In this document: positions 47,130 through 58,252 of the stretch, in pieces
Layout of the letters: the number at the start of each line of letters is the position of its first letter
Numbering within the stretch: the first letter of the stretch is position 1
NCBI RefSeq assembly: GCF_020497125.1
Contig: NC_059080.1
Span: 53,323,563-53,387,562, forward strand
DNA from: Mauremys mutica
Taxonomy: Eukaryota > Chordata > Testudines > Geoemydidae
Reading direction: 5' to 3'
Length of the DNA: 64,000 nucleotides
Made by a program: the position numbers and the translations under genes
Notes under the pieces: generated by a model
What the model was told of the DNA's origin: nothing
Seen by the model: only the letters and a program-made list of their open reading frames with translations
Database searches by the model: none

Positions 47130-48520
47130 AACCAACTGTGCCAGGTGCACACACCAGACATGCTCCTGCCCACAGTAGACAGGAGCCATTAGATCTCCTG
47201 GGCCTATGGAAAGAAGAGGCTGTGCAGATCCCAGCAGCAGCCCACAAGGTTACCATAGAGGAGCCCAAGACAGAGACCCCTGTGAGAACTGCAAGGAGGA
47301 GAAGGAAGAGAAGGAGGAGGAGTGGGGGGCGGTGTCCAGCTATCCAACAAGCCAGGACCTTTCTGAAACTACACCACCATCTAGTCAGTCCAACCAGCCG
47401 AGCACAGACAAGCCCAATGAAGAGGAAGGAATCATGGGTCAGTGTGTGCATGCATTTTCCCTTACTCCATTTCCACTGAATGATAGTCAATGTCCCATCC
47501 CTACGTTAACAAGACACAGGTATCCACTTTTCAATGTTTTACTTGGATGAGAAGAGATAACGGCACAACAAACAGAGGTAGACTTGGTATCTGCTTTTCG
47601 TTCCCCTGTTGGGTTAGGCAGGAGGCAGCATGCAGAGCAGTTTGTTTACGTACCAGGGATGTCCCTTGTATTCTCCTGAGAGATCATGATAAAACTGTCT
47701 TGGCACTCCACAATGAGTTCAGCTGGCAGCACTGCAGTACACTGCAGTAGTGGCATACTGGCCTGAGTGGCTCCGGGACACCAGTAGCAGTTGTGCTCTT
47801 TGTGACCCTCAGGAGTGAGGTACCAGCTGAAACCACCACTGCTGGTGGAAAATAGGGCTGATACCCAGTTCCATAGCCCTGGGCTTGTGCCCATGGAAAT
47901 AGGGACTGAAACTTTATTGTGTCATGCAACTGAAATTCCTTCCCCCTCCCTCATCCCTAGTGGGGATGGGGAGCGGTACTGTGCATAGGCGCTCCAAAGC
48001 AACATGTCAGCAAGTATGTCTTATTCCAAGTTTTTATTGCAATACGGGAAGCGGGGATTGAAACTTACCTTTCACTTTCTGTTGGGACTGTAAATCCACT
48101 GCTACATCTGCTGGTTTTAGTAGTAGCTCCTGCCATTCTGGCCTTGAGGGGTGCCCCCTCCACACTCATGGAATGCCTGACCCTGAGGAGGAGGAGGAGG
48201 AGAAAGAAGAGGAAGGACATGTTCCCCGAGATCCTGCATGCCAGTACTGCATCAGCCCCTGAACAGAGAGCCTGGAGAGCCAACATGGAAGATATCTGGA
48301 GAAGGACAGAGTGGACAGGAGAATGACCCAGGAATCCCAGGGGGAAAAGGAGAGGGAGATGTACCAGAACATAATGGGGCATCTCAGACAGCAAACAAAG
48401 ATGCTGCAGACCCTGGTTGACCTACAGGTCTAACAATCCCAGACTCCCCACCCTTTGCAGCCAATGGAAAACTCCATTTCAGCAGCTCTCTACAACATTC
48501 CACATGGCATCAGGGGCTAC
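47130..48520 (+). pseudogene. Harbinger Myb/SANT-like protein, decayed
   Basis: The N-terminal remnant SRQEPLDLLGLWKEEAVQ (about 47165-47225) matches the W...LLDLI.VWGEE start of the family. An acidic EEKEEKEEEWG tract follows near 47300. After an intron-like gap, 48170-48420 gives RRRRRRKKRKDMFPEI, EQRAWRANMEDIW and, after a frameshift, QQTKMLQTLVDLQ, the usual basic and coiled C-terminal part. Most of the central SANT helices appear deleted. An AATAAA at 48648-48653 could end the transcript. Confidence 0.65.
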
Positions 48521-48879
48521 ATCCCTACCCATCCCGCTCCATGACGGAGGACAGCACGGAACACCACAGCACATACACTGACCCGTGAGAGCCACAAGAA
48601 AGTAGACTACGTTTGCACATTGTTTTGCTGCACTGTTTTTGTCATTCAATAAACTTCTATTTTTTAAAATAAAATGATCTGTATGTGTTCACAACACATA
48701 CTGCAGAATACATAGCAGTACTCAAAGTACCCAGAACTTGTAAATGTACAGCACCACAGAACTCAGAGGTTCCAGAAAACCACCAGCAGGCACTGCATAA
48801 TTTATAGCTTCAGTAAAACACACAGCGATAGTTATAAATGTACAGCAAGTGTTATACAATTCCTAGCAGCACCCAAAGC

Positions 48880-49131
48880 TTCTGGGCCAGAGCACACTCC
48901 AGCACTGCCTGTTAATGTAGCTGACCATTAAAGTGCTCTTTCAAAGCCTCCCTTAACTGCATAGTTCTTCACTGAGCTCTTGTAATGGCCCTTGTGACTG
49001 GCTGTTCAAACTACAGTTGCCCCACCTCCCTCTTCACCCTTTGCCTCACAAATATGATGCAGGACATAACAGGCAACTCTAACCATTGGGATATTTTTCT
49101 TACTGAGATCCACTGGGCTACAAAGGTGATA
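48880..49131 (-). pseudogene. Harbinger transposase C-terminal fragment
   Basis: On the minus strand, VDLSKKNIPMVRVACYVLHH (about 49055-49116), followed by ICEAKGE, aligns with LDLGESSIPAVISACCTLHN of the intact transposase (residues 338-357). The catalytic domain lies beyond 49131 and is absent. Confidence 0.7.
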
Positions 49132-49660
49132 AGAACATAAGAACGGCCATACTGGTTCAGATCAATAGTTCATCCAGCCCAGTATCCTGTCTCTAATAGT
49201 AGCCAGTGCCAGATGCTTCAAAGGGAATGAACAAAACAGGGCAATTATCAAGTGATCCATCCCATCATCCAGTCCCAGTATCTGGTAGTCAGAGGCCTAG
49301 GGACACCCAGAGCATGGGGTTGAATCCCTGACCATCTTGGCTAATAGCCATTGATGGACTTATCCTCCAGGAACTTATATAATTCTTTTTTGACCCTGTT
49401 ATAGTCTTGGCCTTCACAACATCCCCCAGCAATGACTTCCACAGGTTGACTGAATTGTATGAAGGTATTTCCATTTGTTTGTTTTAAACCTGATGCCTAT
49501 TAAATTTCATTGGTGACCCCCAATTCTTGGGTAAATAGCACTTCCTTATTCACTTTCACCACACCATTCAAGATTTTACAGACCTCCATATCCCTCCTTA
49601 GTCATCTCTTTTCCAAGCTGAATAGTCCCAGTCTCTTTAATCTCCTCTCTCACTTCTGAT
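49131..49660 (-). mobile_element. CR1 LINE 3' fragment, minus strand
   Basis: AAGAACATAAGAACGGCCATACTGG at 49130-49154 is the reversed CR1 tail. Then comes the C-terminal coding region (complement of GAATTATATAAGTTCC...) to about 49660. It abuts and truncates the Harbinger remnant. Confidence 0.88.
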
Positions 49661-49684
49661 GTTGTCCAATAACTTGGGCTTGGT

Positions 49685-49885
49685 ACCAGGGTTACAGAGA
49701 CTTGGATCCTACTCCTCATTTTGCCAGTTGGTAACTGTGTTTCTTTGAACAAGTCTCTTTCACTGTCTACTTAGATTGCAAGCTCTTTGGGGTAGAATTT
49801 ATCTCTTGCTACGTCTGTACTGTGGCTAGCACAACGGAGTCCCGATCTCAGTCACTACTGTAATACAAATAATCATGATATGCCC
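49685..49885 (+). repeat. MIR1/CORE-SINE relic, plus strand
   Basis: The CORE TTGAACAAGTCTCTTTCACTG at 49746 is followed by the tail GATTGCAAGCTCTTTGGGG...GTGGCTAGCACAACGGAG...CTGTAATACAAATAATC. Confidence 0.72.
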
Positions 49886-50546
49886 TTGACTAGCTATACT
49901 GCTTACACTGTTCCAAAGCAGCTGTGTGTTCTCTTTGCCCTGGTGAGTATCATCTCAAGACTCTCCAGCCCTGGTATTGTTGATAGCAAGACATCAGTGA
50001 AGCGCATCATCAGGCAGGTTGCCTCTGCGCGTTAAACCAAGAATAAAGCTTCAACCAGTTCTATATCCAGTTCCTTGGCACATCAAGGCTGGAAAAGGAT
50101 ACACTGATGGCTTTCTCACTAACCCACTCTGTCCCTGCCAGAGAGCTATGCCAGGAGCCATCAAGAGAGAAAGCTGCAAAATGAAAGCATGATATGCTGC
50201 AGTAATTATACGTGCTTGGTTTTATTTTTTTAACAAGTGTTCTCTTTTTGCTAAATATTCTTTTAGTATCAATGTGGTCCTATTTCAGTGCTGTAGTAAT
50301 ATACATAATCAGCTAATCCCGATTAACTCTATCCTCACAACAAATGGCAAAAACCTAGTCTGGTGTGATATTGTTGGAAATCCTGCTGTTTGGGGGAACC
50401 AAAAATATAACCTGGAAATGGATCTGGGGTGCATTTAATGACTTCTATCAATATTTAGTGTCAATTATTAGGTTATGCAACAGTTGCTAGCATGTCTCCT
50501 ACCTTATATCCCTGAAACACTTACAAAGTGATTTTGGTTATTCTGA
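49886..50546. other. Non-coding, nothing recognised
   Basis: Single-copy-like sequence with no coding signal. Confidence 0.3.
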
Positions 50547-50841
50547 GGGTACGTTTACACTTACCGGGACGGTCGACGCGGCGAGTTCGACTGCTCGGAG
50601 TTCGAACTATCGCGTCTGATCTAGACGCGATAGTTCGAACCCCGGAAGCGCTAGTTCGAACTCCGGTACTCCACCGCGGCAGGAGGAGTTGCCGGAGTCG
50701 ACCCTGGAGCCGCGGAGTTCGCTTCCGCGGCGTCTGGACGGTAAGTAAGTCGAACTAGGGTAGTTCGAATTCAGCTACGTTATTCACGTAGCTGAATTCG
50801 CGTACCCTAGTTCGACCCCCGAGCTTAGTGTAGACCAGGGC
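50547..50841. mobile_element. Double-hairpin Harbinger MITE, copy C
   Basis: The 3-bp duplication TGA (50544-50546 and 50842-50844) flanks it. The left terminus GGGTACGTTTACACTTAC has diverged from the right (reversed GCCCTGGTCTACACT). The palindrome GAGTTCGAACTATCGCGTCT (50598-50617) pairs with 50623-50642 with one mismatch. It has the same orientation as copy A. Confidence 0.9.
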
Positions 50842-50996
50842 TGAGAGGCATTTAAGTTTGGCACAAGTGTCCTGCATAACAGCAGTGCAGTGTCTCGTCA
50901 ATCTGGACTCAAAAGGATTCATGTTTGAACAAGAAGTGCAGCCACAAGCTAACTGGGCCTGACTCTGCACTCTGTTACTGCAGTTTGGTACCATGG

Positions 50997-52058
50997 TGTC
51001 ACTGTGCCTCTGTGGGTCACAACTGAGAATACCAAATTCAGGACAAACTGCTGAGAAATAGGGCAGATACACCCCAAAACTGGTGGTTATTCTTCCATAA
51101 GATATACCAAAACAGCAAAAAAAGTAAACTTCTGTTTCACCACACTGGCTAACAAGAAGTCAGAAAAGCAGTTTCCTGAGGCATTACAGTCCTGAATTCA
51201 ACAGCCAGACACTAGACTTAAATCCTTTAGTATCTAAAATCTAAAGATTTATTGAAAGAAAAGAAAAAGAAAGAGAGAAAGAGAGAAAGAAAGAAAGAAA
51301 GGTGAGAGTTAAAATTGGTTAAAGGAATCAAATACATACAATAATTGCAAAGTTCTTGGTTCAAGCTTGTAGCAGTGATGGAATAAACTGCTGGCTTAAA
51401 TCAAGTCTCTGGTTGCCTCCAAATCATTGGAAGGTCCTCAATCCCTTGGTTATAATGCTTCCATTAGTATAAATCCATAATCCAGAGGTTTGAGCAGGAA
51501 AGAGGCAAAATGGAGATGTTTCCAGTGCCTTTTATAGCTTCTGCCATGTGGAAGGATATCCATTGTTTCAAACAAAGCCCTCAGCACAGCTAGTGGAAAA
51601 TCACAGATGACAAGATGGTGTTTGGAGTCACATGGGCAAGTCACATGTTCATGCATGATTTTGCTAAGTCACAGCAGCAGCCATTACCTGTACGTCAGAT
51701 AGAACATTCACAGGAAAGTTCATTCAGTGTAGATGGGTGTCTCCCATGATCCATTGTGAGTTAAGTGTTCCTTGATGAGCCACTTAATTTGAATAGTCCC
51801 TTCAAGCTGTGCACGCTAAATACCATGTAGGCGTTACCTAGATTTCAAATGTTTGCTCCTAGGGTATAGCGCCAATACTCATAACTTCAAATACAAAAAT
51901 GATGCATGCATACAAATAGCACAGTCATATTCAGCGAGTCATAACGTTTCCATACGTTCACATCTACATGCCACATTTTGTACAAAATTTGTTGAAATTA
52001 TATAACAGTGGTAGCAACAATGATCTACATGGTCATATTTTAATCAGATAACGTCACA
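50997..52058 (-). mobile_element. Solo LTR, 1062 bp, same family as 41534-42609
   Basis: It is flanked by the 5-bp duplication CATGG (50992-50996 and 52059-52063). Shared internal words with the first copy include GTTCTTGGTTCAnGCTTGTAGCAGTGATGGA. Minus-strand TATAAAAG (51529-51536) and AATAAA (51248-51253) give the orientation. A polypurine (GAAA)n expansion lies at about 51256-51301. Confidence 0.88.
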
Positions 52059-52489
52059 CATGGTAACTCTACTGACATCAGTCGGCCTATACCAGCAAAG
52101 AACTATAGTAACACAGTGGTCATACCTTTATTACCTCGGACAGCATTTTCAAATGTTTTCTCCCACTGAAGTCAATAGTAAAACCTTTTTTTACTTCAGT
52201 GGAAGCAGAGTCTAGCTAACACTGATTAATTTTGAATATCCCACCCCTCATGATCAAGAAAAGTAGGTTGATCAGCTTCCCCAAACAGCAATTTTACTGC
52301 ACTCAACATATGGGCATCACAATTTAATACACATGCTGGAACCATTGAAAGAGACTTCCCCGAAACAATAATAGCTCTGTCCTCTTTGCAAGACATAAAT
52401 ATACGCAACAATTTGCCAGACACACATAGGCAGCATGAAGAATTGGTAAAAGGACAATAAATATCAAACAGCAGGAAAAATAAGCATTA
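52059..52489. repeat. Non-coding with one palindromic amniote repeat
   Basis: TCCCACTGAAGTCAATAGTAAAA near 52161 mirrors TTTTTTACTTCAGTGGAAG near 52187. The remainder is unassigned. Confidence 0.45.
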
Positions 52490-52725
52490 AATTATTCAGA
52501 CTGGAAATAAGGTGTACATTTTTAACAGTGAAGGTAATTAACCATTGGAACAATTTACCAAGAGGTGGCATGGATTCTCCATCACTTTAAATCAAGATTG
52601 GATGTTTTTCTAAAAGATCTGCTCTAGGGTTTATTAATGGGTAAGTTCTTTGGCCTGTGTTTTACAGGAAGTGAGACCAGATGATCACAATGATCCCTTC
52701 TGGCCTTGGAGTCTAGGAATTAGAC
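52490..52725 (+). mobile_element. CR1 LINE 3' end fragment, plus strand
   Basis: GTAATTAACCATTGGAACAATT and CACTTTAAATCAAGATTGGATG mark the coding end. The tail GTGAGACCAGATGATCACAATGATC...TGGCCTTGGAGTCTAGG closes it. Confidence 0.85.
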
Positions 52726-53130
52726 GGCACAGGTCATATATTCACATTGTGCTAAGTAGTTAATGCTGTTTTCCAGTTTATGAAGTGTTTGCAACATGAG
52801 TACCTATTTAATAAATAAGGGTAAATAGGTCTGATACTCTTTATTATAATTTGAATTGTATTTCCCACTAGTGGTATTTAATGGAGGGACTTACCACAAT
52901 ACATCTTAGACTCTGGTTTCAGCACCATGGAATTCCAAGTTCTGTGGAGTTCCAAAGCTCCTTAAAAGCAGAACGTTCTGCAGCTCCTCTCCCTACTGGG
53001 CAGAGCTCAGCAGACACTGGGGTTCACCAGTGCAAAGTTTAGAAGCTCCATAGCACCAACAGTTTGATGGAAAATTCCTGCAGAGCTCGGAGGCTCTTTT
53101 GGACCTATGGAATCCCCCTGAATGGATTTA
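52726..53130. other. Non-coding, nothing recognised
   Basis: No recognisable features. Confidence 0.3.
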
Positions 53131-53306
53131 GGGATAGCTCCGTGGTTTGAGCATGGGCCTGCAAAAACCCAGGATTGTGAGTTCAATCCTTGTGGGGGCC
53201 AGCTAAGGAACTGGAGTAAAAATCTGTCTGGGGAGTGGCCCTGCTTTGAGCAGGGGGTTGGACTAGATGACCTCTTGAGGTCCCTTCCAACCCTGATATT
53301 CTATGA
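53131..53306 (+). repeat. Turtle tRNA-derived (pol III) SINE with CR1-like tail
   Basis: The tRNA-like head starts GGGATAGCTCCGTGGTTTGAGC, with A box TAGCTCCGTGG (53135-53145) and B box GAGTTCAATCC (53179-53189). The 3' part GGACTAGATGACCTCTTGAGG...CTATGAA is the CR1 3' end. This head-plus-CR1-tail design is that of the cryptodiran turtle SINE, whose mobilisation is attributed to CR1 reverse transcriptase recognising the shared tail. The copy is only slightly diverged from the expected head. Confidence 0.85.
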
Positions 53307-54299
53307 AATAATTGCAGTCAAATGTTTATAATGAAAATACAAATGTCAGAATGTTGATAGTGTTGCAATTTATCACAAAAGGGGCCCTTGGTACCTTCAT
53401 GTTGTTAACATAGATGCAAAGATCTTGTTATTGCTGAGTAGTGGTTTGACAGACTTGGGCTAGCGGGACTGGCACTTGCACTTTAAAAATGGCTGTACAG
53501 CCAGCGCTTGGAAGTTGCAGATTGGACTGGAGCTCAGGCCCTGAAGTCCACAACCCCTCCTCAGCCACAGCTTCAAAGCACACTCTATACAGCTATTTTT
53601 TAGCATTATCCTGTGCCCCGCTAACCTGAGTCTGTCAGCCCAGGCTGGGAGACTCACTCAGCTGTCGGGGGTAGCTTTGCTCCTTCTAACTATATGTTTT
53701 GTGGCTGTTATATACCTAGCTACTTATCTCTGATGTAGCACTTTTAATCTCTGGGTCTTATATAGATATATCCTAAGGATACACACACAAACAAACTCTT
53801 TGTTCTACGAATGATTATAGGTTGCAAGGTCAGGCACTGAAAAGTTAGAAAAAGACAGAATTAATGTTGCCCGGGCCGTTGTGCGTATGCATTGTGATAC
53901 AGTCTTTTATATGTGATCATATACTATCTTTTCCACCAGACCCTGCCTGTCTTATTCAGTGCACAGAATGCATGGAGTTGTGTGTGGCCTTCCGTTGATG
54001 TAGGTGATGTAACTGTATTTTTTGCAATTCACTGGACATGTAGGAGCTCTTTCACTCCAGCCACCAGACTGCTCCCTGTAGCTGTTGGGTCTCTGCAAAG
54101 AGCAAGGCATGCTCTGAATCTGGGATTGGGTCTGGAATTAGATGTCGGATACATGGAAATTACATCTTTGCTATGGATAACTGTCTGCTTTGGTCTGAGG
54201 TCAGAGCACATTGTCTTATTGGGAGGAGGGAGCTGCTTTGATGGCCCAGTGAGTTTCTAGGCTGGCCTAAGAGAGAGGTAGGAGCCTATAAAGACATCT
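53307..54299. other. Non-coding, nothing recognised
   Basis: The 115-codon frame at 53913-54260 lacks any recognisable domain. Confidence 0.3.
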
Positions 54300-55300
54300 G
54301 ATCCTCACAGGTCCCTCTGGTAGCTCCTCTCTACCTTCTCCTGCAGTTACATTGATGTCATATTCTGGGGTGGAATCCAGAAAGAGTCAGTAGCCAGCAG
54401 CTTGCCACATTAACTGGAGTTAACAATCACTTCAATTCAAACACAACACTGGGCTGGTTTACATTAAAATAAAACAAGCTTCTTCACAACAGGACCTAGG
54501 TTAAGTGATGCCAAGTGAAAGAAATAAAGGTAGAGATGGCTACAAGCAAATAAAAGTGAGGGACATGCATCTAAAAGTCTCAAACTTCATCTAGCCAGGT
54601 GCAGCCTTTGTTTGAGACAGTTTCTCTCACCCATCACTCTTTGCATCATTCTCAGTCATGACCTTCCACCTGAAGCCCAGGATGCTGGTTCCCTTTGTCT
54701 TCCTAGGAGAAAGATCACTGGGGGTTCTTTGCCCCTCTCTTCTGTAGCCAAGTGAACCTCGGAAATGGAGTCTTTTGAAGGTTATCCCCAAAATAAAGTT
54801 CATTCCAGCTGTGAGGAAGGAGACATGGAGTCTGGTTGGGAAGGAAATTCAATGCTGTTTTTTCAACAGCTGGTGTTTGATAAATGCAAATTGATATGCT
54901 CCTGCCCTCTCCGATGCAAATTAATGGCCACTTGATATGTAATATCAGCTCTGATGACACTTGGCTGGAGGCATTGGCTTGTCCTTTGTCTGGAAGCAAC
55001 CTATTTACCCATGCCCCAGAATGGTCTGGTAAACACATCTGAGTTCCACATTTCCTTCATAGAATCGTAAGACTGGGAGAGACCTCAAGAGGTCATCTAG
55101 TCCAATCCCCTACACTCAAGGCAGGAGTCTTTTTTATTGGTCACATTAGTATGGTTCCTTGGGCATTTACTGTACATACACCATGCAAGAATATTAATGA
55201 TCAGCATGTTATTAGCTTTCCAATAATACTTTACATGACACATCTCAGGTACAGTTTAGGACATTAATGAATTGGGGTACACTAAACTGGTCAGGCCAGC
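54300..55300. repeat. Possible degraded LTR-like repeat, with CR1 tail inserted
   Basis: AATAAAGG and AATAAAG signals (near 54520 and 54792) and an A-rich GAAATAAAGGTAGAGATGGCTACAAGC stretch resemble the R/U5 layouts of the solo LTRs above. No ends or duplication could be fixed. Confidence 0.25.
55057..55125 (-). mobile_element. Short CR1 3' tail, minus strand
   Basis: CATAGAATCGTAAGACTGGGAGAGACCTCAAGAGGTCATCTAGTCC is the reversed CR1 terminus, truncated after about 70 bases. Confidence 0.85.
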
Positions 55301-56699
55301 TGACATGCACTAACAGATACCAGTGCACCCCTCACCCTCTAGCATTGGGTTGCTGTTAGAATCACAAGTCCCACACAGTAAACAGGTGACGTGGTGTGTG
55401 AAGTCAGAGGAGAGGATGCTGGAGCAGTGGTGGCAGAAATGTCATGCACAGCCCAAATTACTGTGCATGAAGAGTTTTTGAAGTCTTGTGCCATGACTGT
55501 GAAGAAGATGCAGGAAGAAGTCTTTGCCTCCTGCACAGCACCCACCAAGTCCTGCCCAGCAGAACTATTCTGAGTGACCGATGGCTTGTCCACACAGCCT
55601 TCCCTAACTCCTAGTGCTAGATCCTGATTGCCAGCTGGGACACACCAAGGGCTGGGAAGCTGGCCCATAGGGTTGAGCTTTCCTTGCTGTGAAGGGTTTT
55701 CATGTTACTTCACGGAGTTTGGGTTGAACCCGTCTTCTATTGTGGGGACAACAGTGTCATGAAAGGAATCATGTGGAGAACTATCTTGCTGCTGAAGTTC
55801 TGGAAATGCTATGGGTGCCTCAGGCCACAAACTGGAGTTGGATCCATGTCCTCCCCAGACAGTGAAGGCCAACAGGGAAGTTCTGGGGACACTACTGGAT
55901 GAAACTGTTAGCATCTCCCTGTCCACTGTCCTGGAAGGATCCCCTGCCTAAGACACCATCCCTTAACACTAGCAGCCCTTCCAACTAAGGACCTGTTTCT
56001 ACTCCCATTTTGGGGACAGGTCATTACGAAAGCTGTGGCCGGACTACTAGCAGTTTCTCACCTGCTCAGATTCCCTTATCAACGCTGACTCTCTTAGCTC
56101 TGTGCCCTGCATTTGATACCATTGACACAGGGATATTTTGGCATGGTTGCTGTTGCTAATAGCAGGAGTAATTCCCATTATCCCCATCACCTGGCAGGTG
56201 GGGTGAGCAGGGAAGGCATCCACTGACAACGCTGGCCCTGATACACCACACTCTTTGGCTGACTGATGGGGGGAGGCTATCCCAGCCATGGCACATTCAG
56301 ATCTCTCTATCATGCCGTCTCTTACTCACTGTGTCACTAAACAAAAAAAAATCATATTTTCAATCTCTGCATACATGGCAGTATTTCCAGGTGTCTTCTT
56401 ATTTCTATGGCCTGTCTTTGGCCCTCCTTTACTTTTGCTGTCTCTCTTTTGAGATGATATAGCCAGAATGGAGCACCTTATTCCGACGGAGGGAGCATCA
56501 TTGATTGATATCATGGCAATACAGATTTTTCAAATCATTGTGTGCCATCCTTTAGTCATCATAACGTTTTTCTTTGTTTTTTTTTTTACCTCAGTTGCTT
56601 TTATGGATGTTGAAATACACAGTGATTTTAAGGTCTTTTTCCTAGGTGGTCACAGCTAATGCTGAACCCGACAAAACGTGAATTATCCCTGCCAATGTG
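55301..56699. other. Non-coding, unassigned
   Basis: Short frames occur on both strands (for example 55339-55668 minus and 56047-56313 minus). Some have a Gln/Ser-rich look recalling Harbinger Myb-like tails, but I see no convincing motif or termini. Confidence 0.25.
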
Positions 56700-57920
56700 T
56701 ATTATCTTGCATCTGTTAATAATTAATTTCATCCACCATCTCATTGCCCAGTTGGCTAGTGTTTTCAGGTCCCTTTGAAGTTCAATGTTCTTTAGTTTTG
56801 ACTATCCTAAATAATTAGATGTCATTTGCAAATTAATATACTGAACAACAAAAGTCTTACATTAGATTCTTGGAGCATGCTACTATTAAACATCTGACAT
56901 ATTGAAAATCAACCATTTATTCCTACTCTGAGCCAGTTTTTAATCCATGATATTACTTTAGTTCTCACTCCATGACTACTTAGTTTCCTTAACAGACTCT
57001 TGTGAGGGACTCTGTACAGGTAAATTATATTAACCCATTCTCCTTTATTTATTATTTTAATATACTTAAAAATTATTATGGATTTGGGTAGTATCATTTT
57101 ACATTACAGACTCTGGTACTGATTGGTTCCTGCCATATCATGTTTAAATAGGTGTTTTATGTATCTCTGTCTTTAGTTATGGTTTCAGCCAACTGACTGG
57201 CATTGAAGTAAGGCTTATTGGACAGCCTTACATTCCCAGGATAATCCCTGTGCTTTTTTTAAAGAGAGGGTCAACATTTGCAACCTGTCAGTAGAAAAAT
57301 GAGAATACTGGATTTTTAGGTTCACTGGGCAATTCAAAAATATTAAAGAAAATATTCATTTTGGATTGTCCCAAAACTGAAGTATTTTGAAATTTTTAAT
57401 GAATTTAAAAGTCTGAAAAAAATCATTTGGGGTCACACAAAATGTTTCATTTTGATTTTGAACTATTTTTTCCTTTTTAAAAAATAAAAGTACAGGTAAT
57501 TTCAAAACAAAAATTCATTTTGAATTGAAAAGCCAAAATCTTTCATTTCAAAAATGTCTAAATGAAATATTTTGACTTTTTGAGAATTTATTTGTTGTTT
57601 TTTCAAACCAAAACAATTAGCTGAAATCGACATAAATTTACAAAATGTTTCAGTCAACCCAAATCTGCATTTTCTGATGAAAAAAGTTTTGGTTAAAACA
57701 TTTCTCCCAGCTCTTCCTGAGAGTACTTTGGTATAGCAGCCAGATTTAATAAGGGACTTCATATTTTCCTTAGCAGCTCAGTCACTTCATACATAAGTCC
57801 CTTCGGAAGTTCTGGATGAACACCTGGTGACTTGTTCCTCTTTGATTTACAAATTTGTTCCAGCTCCTCTTCATTTGACACCTCAGTTGTCCATATAATT
57901 CCAATAAGGAATTCAATCTA
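56700..57920 (-). mobile_element. Old CR1-group LINE RT relic, minus strand, interrupted
   Basis: The minus-strand translation gives YRVPHKSLLRKLSSHGVRTK near 56955-57015, matching the FDxVPHxxLLxKL motif of non-LTR RT. SNEEELEQICKSKRNKSPGV-like residues appear near 57820-57880, the N-terminal RT part. An AT-rich unit (57290-57715) separates the two. The copy is very decayed. Confidence 0.6.
57290..57715. repeat. AT-rich dispersed repeat (AAATTTCATTTTGAA words)
   Basis: Strings such as TTCATTTTGAATTGAAAAG, TTTCATTTCAAAA and AAATGTTTCATTTTGATTTTG recur, ending near CCCAGCTCTTCCTGAG. It looks like an AT-rich MITE inserted in the LINE relic. Exact ends are not resolved. Confidence 0.45.
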
Positions 57921-58168
57921 TTTAGATTATCAAAAGAGAAAGATAAGAGGTGACTTGATCATGGTCTATAAAGTGCCTGCACAGGGATAATGGACATTAG
58001 GGGACCCTTTTAGCAGACAAAGGCATTTCAAGATACAGTGGCTAGAAGTTACAGTTGGAAAAATTCAAATTGGAAATAAGATGCAGCAAAGGTAATAAAC
58101 CATTATAACAGCTTCTCAGGGGAAGTAGGTCAGACTAGATGATAACTGTGATCTCTTAAAATCTGTGG
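57921..58168 (+). mobile_element. CR1 LINE 3' end fragment, plus strand
   Basis: GATAAGAGGTGACTTGATCATGG (coding), GTGGCTAGAAGTTACAG, AATAAACCATTATAACAGCTTC, then the tail GGTCAGACTAGATGATAACTGTGATC. Confidence 0.82.
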
Positions 58169-58252
58169 GGTAGATCTTCAGATGGTATAAATTGACATAG
58201 CTTTGAAGATAATTGGGCTAGTCCAAATTGTCCCGGCTGAGGTTCTGGCTCA
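58169..58252. repeat. Palindromic amniote dispersed repeat
   Basis: TAGATCTTCAGATGGTATAAATTGACATAG...GTCCCGGCTGAGGTTCTGGC is a degraded second copy of the unit at 10164-10245. Confidence 0.5.

Larger units (their letters stand above)
46697..49131 (+). mobile_element. Second Harbinger transposon, decayed and right-truncated
   Basis: The left end GGCCTGGTCTACGCTAC (46697-46713) is a Harbinger-type terminus. A Myb/SANT-like gene lies on the plus strand and the transposase C-terminus on the minus strand, convergent as in the intact element but inverted. The right part is missing at 49131, where a CR1 3' end begins, so the rest of the transposase and the right terminus are lost. Confidence 0.75.

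Noticed and set aside
46864..47490. 208-codon minus-strand frame with a hydrophobic Leu-rich stretch
   Set aside because: It is antisense to the Glu/Arg-rich Myb-like relic; the Leu run is the complement of GAG/AAG repeats rather than a membrane protein.
55301..56699. Third Harbinger Myb-like relic
   Set aside because: Only compositional resemblance; no diagnostic WGEE, KELR or terminal motifs could be read.
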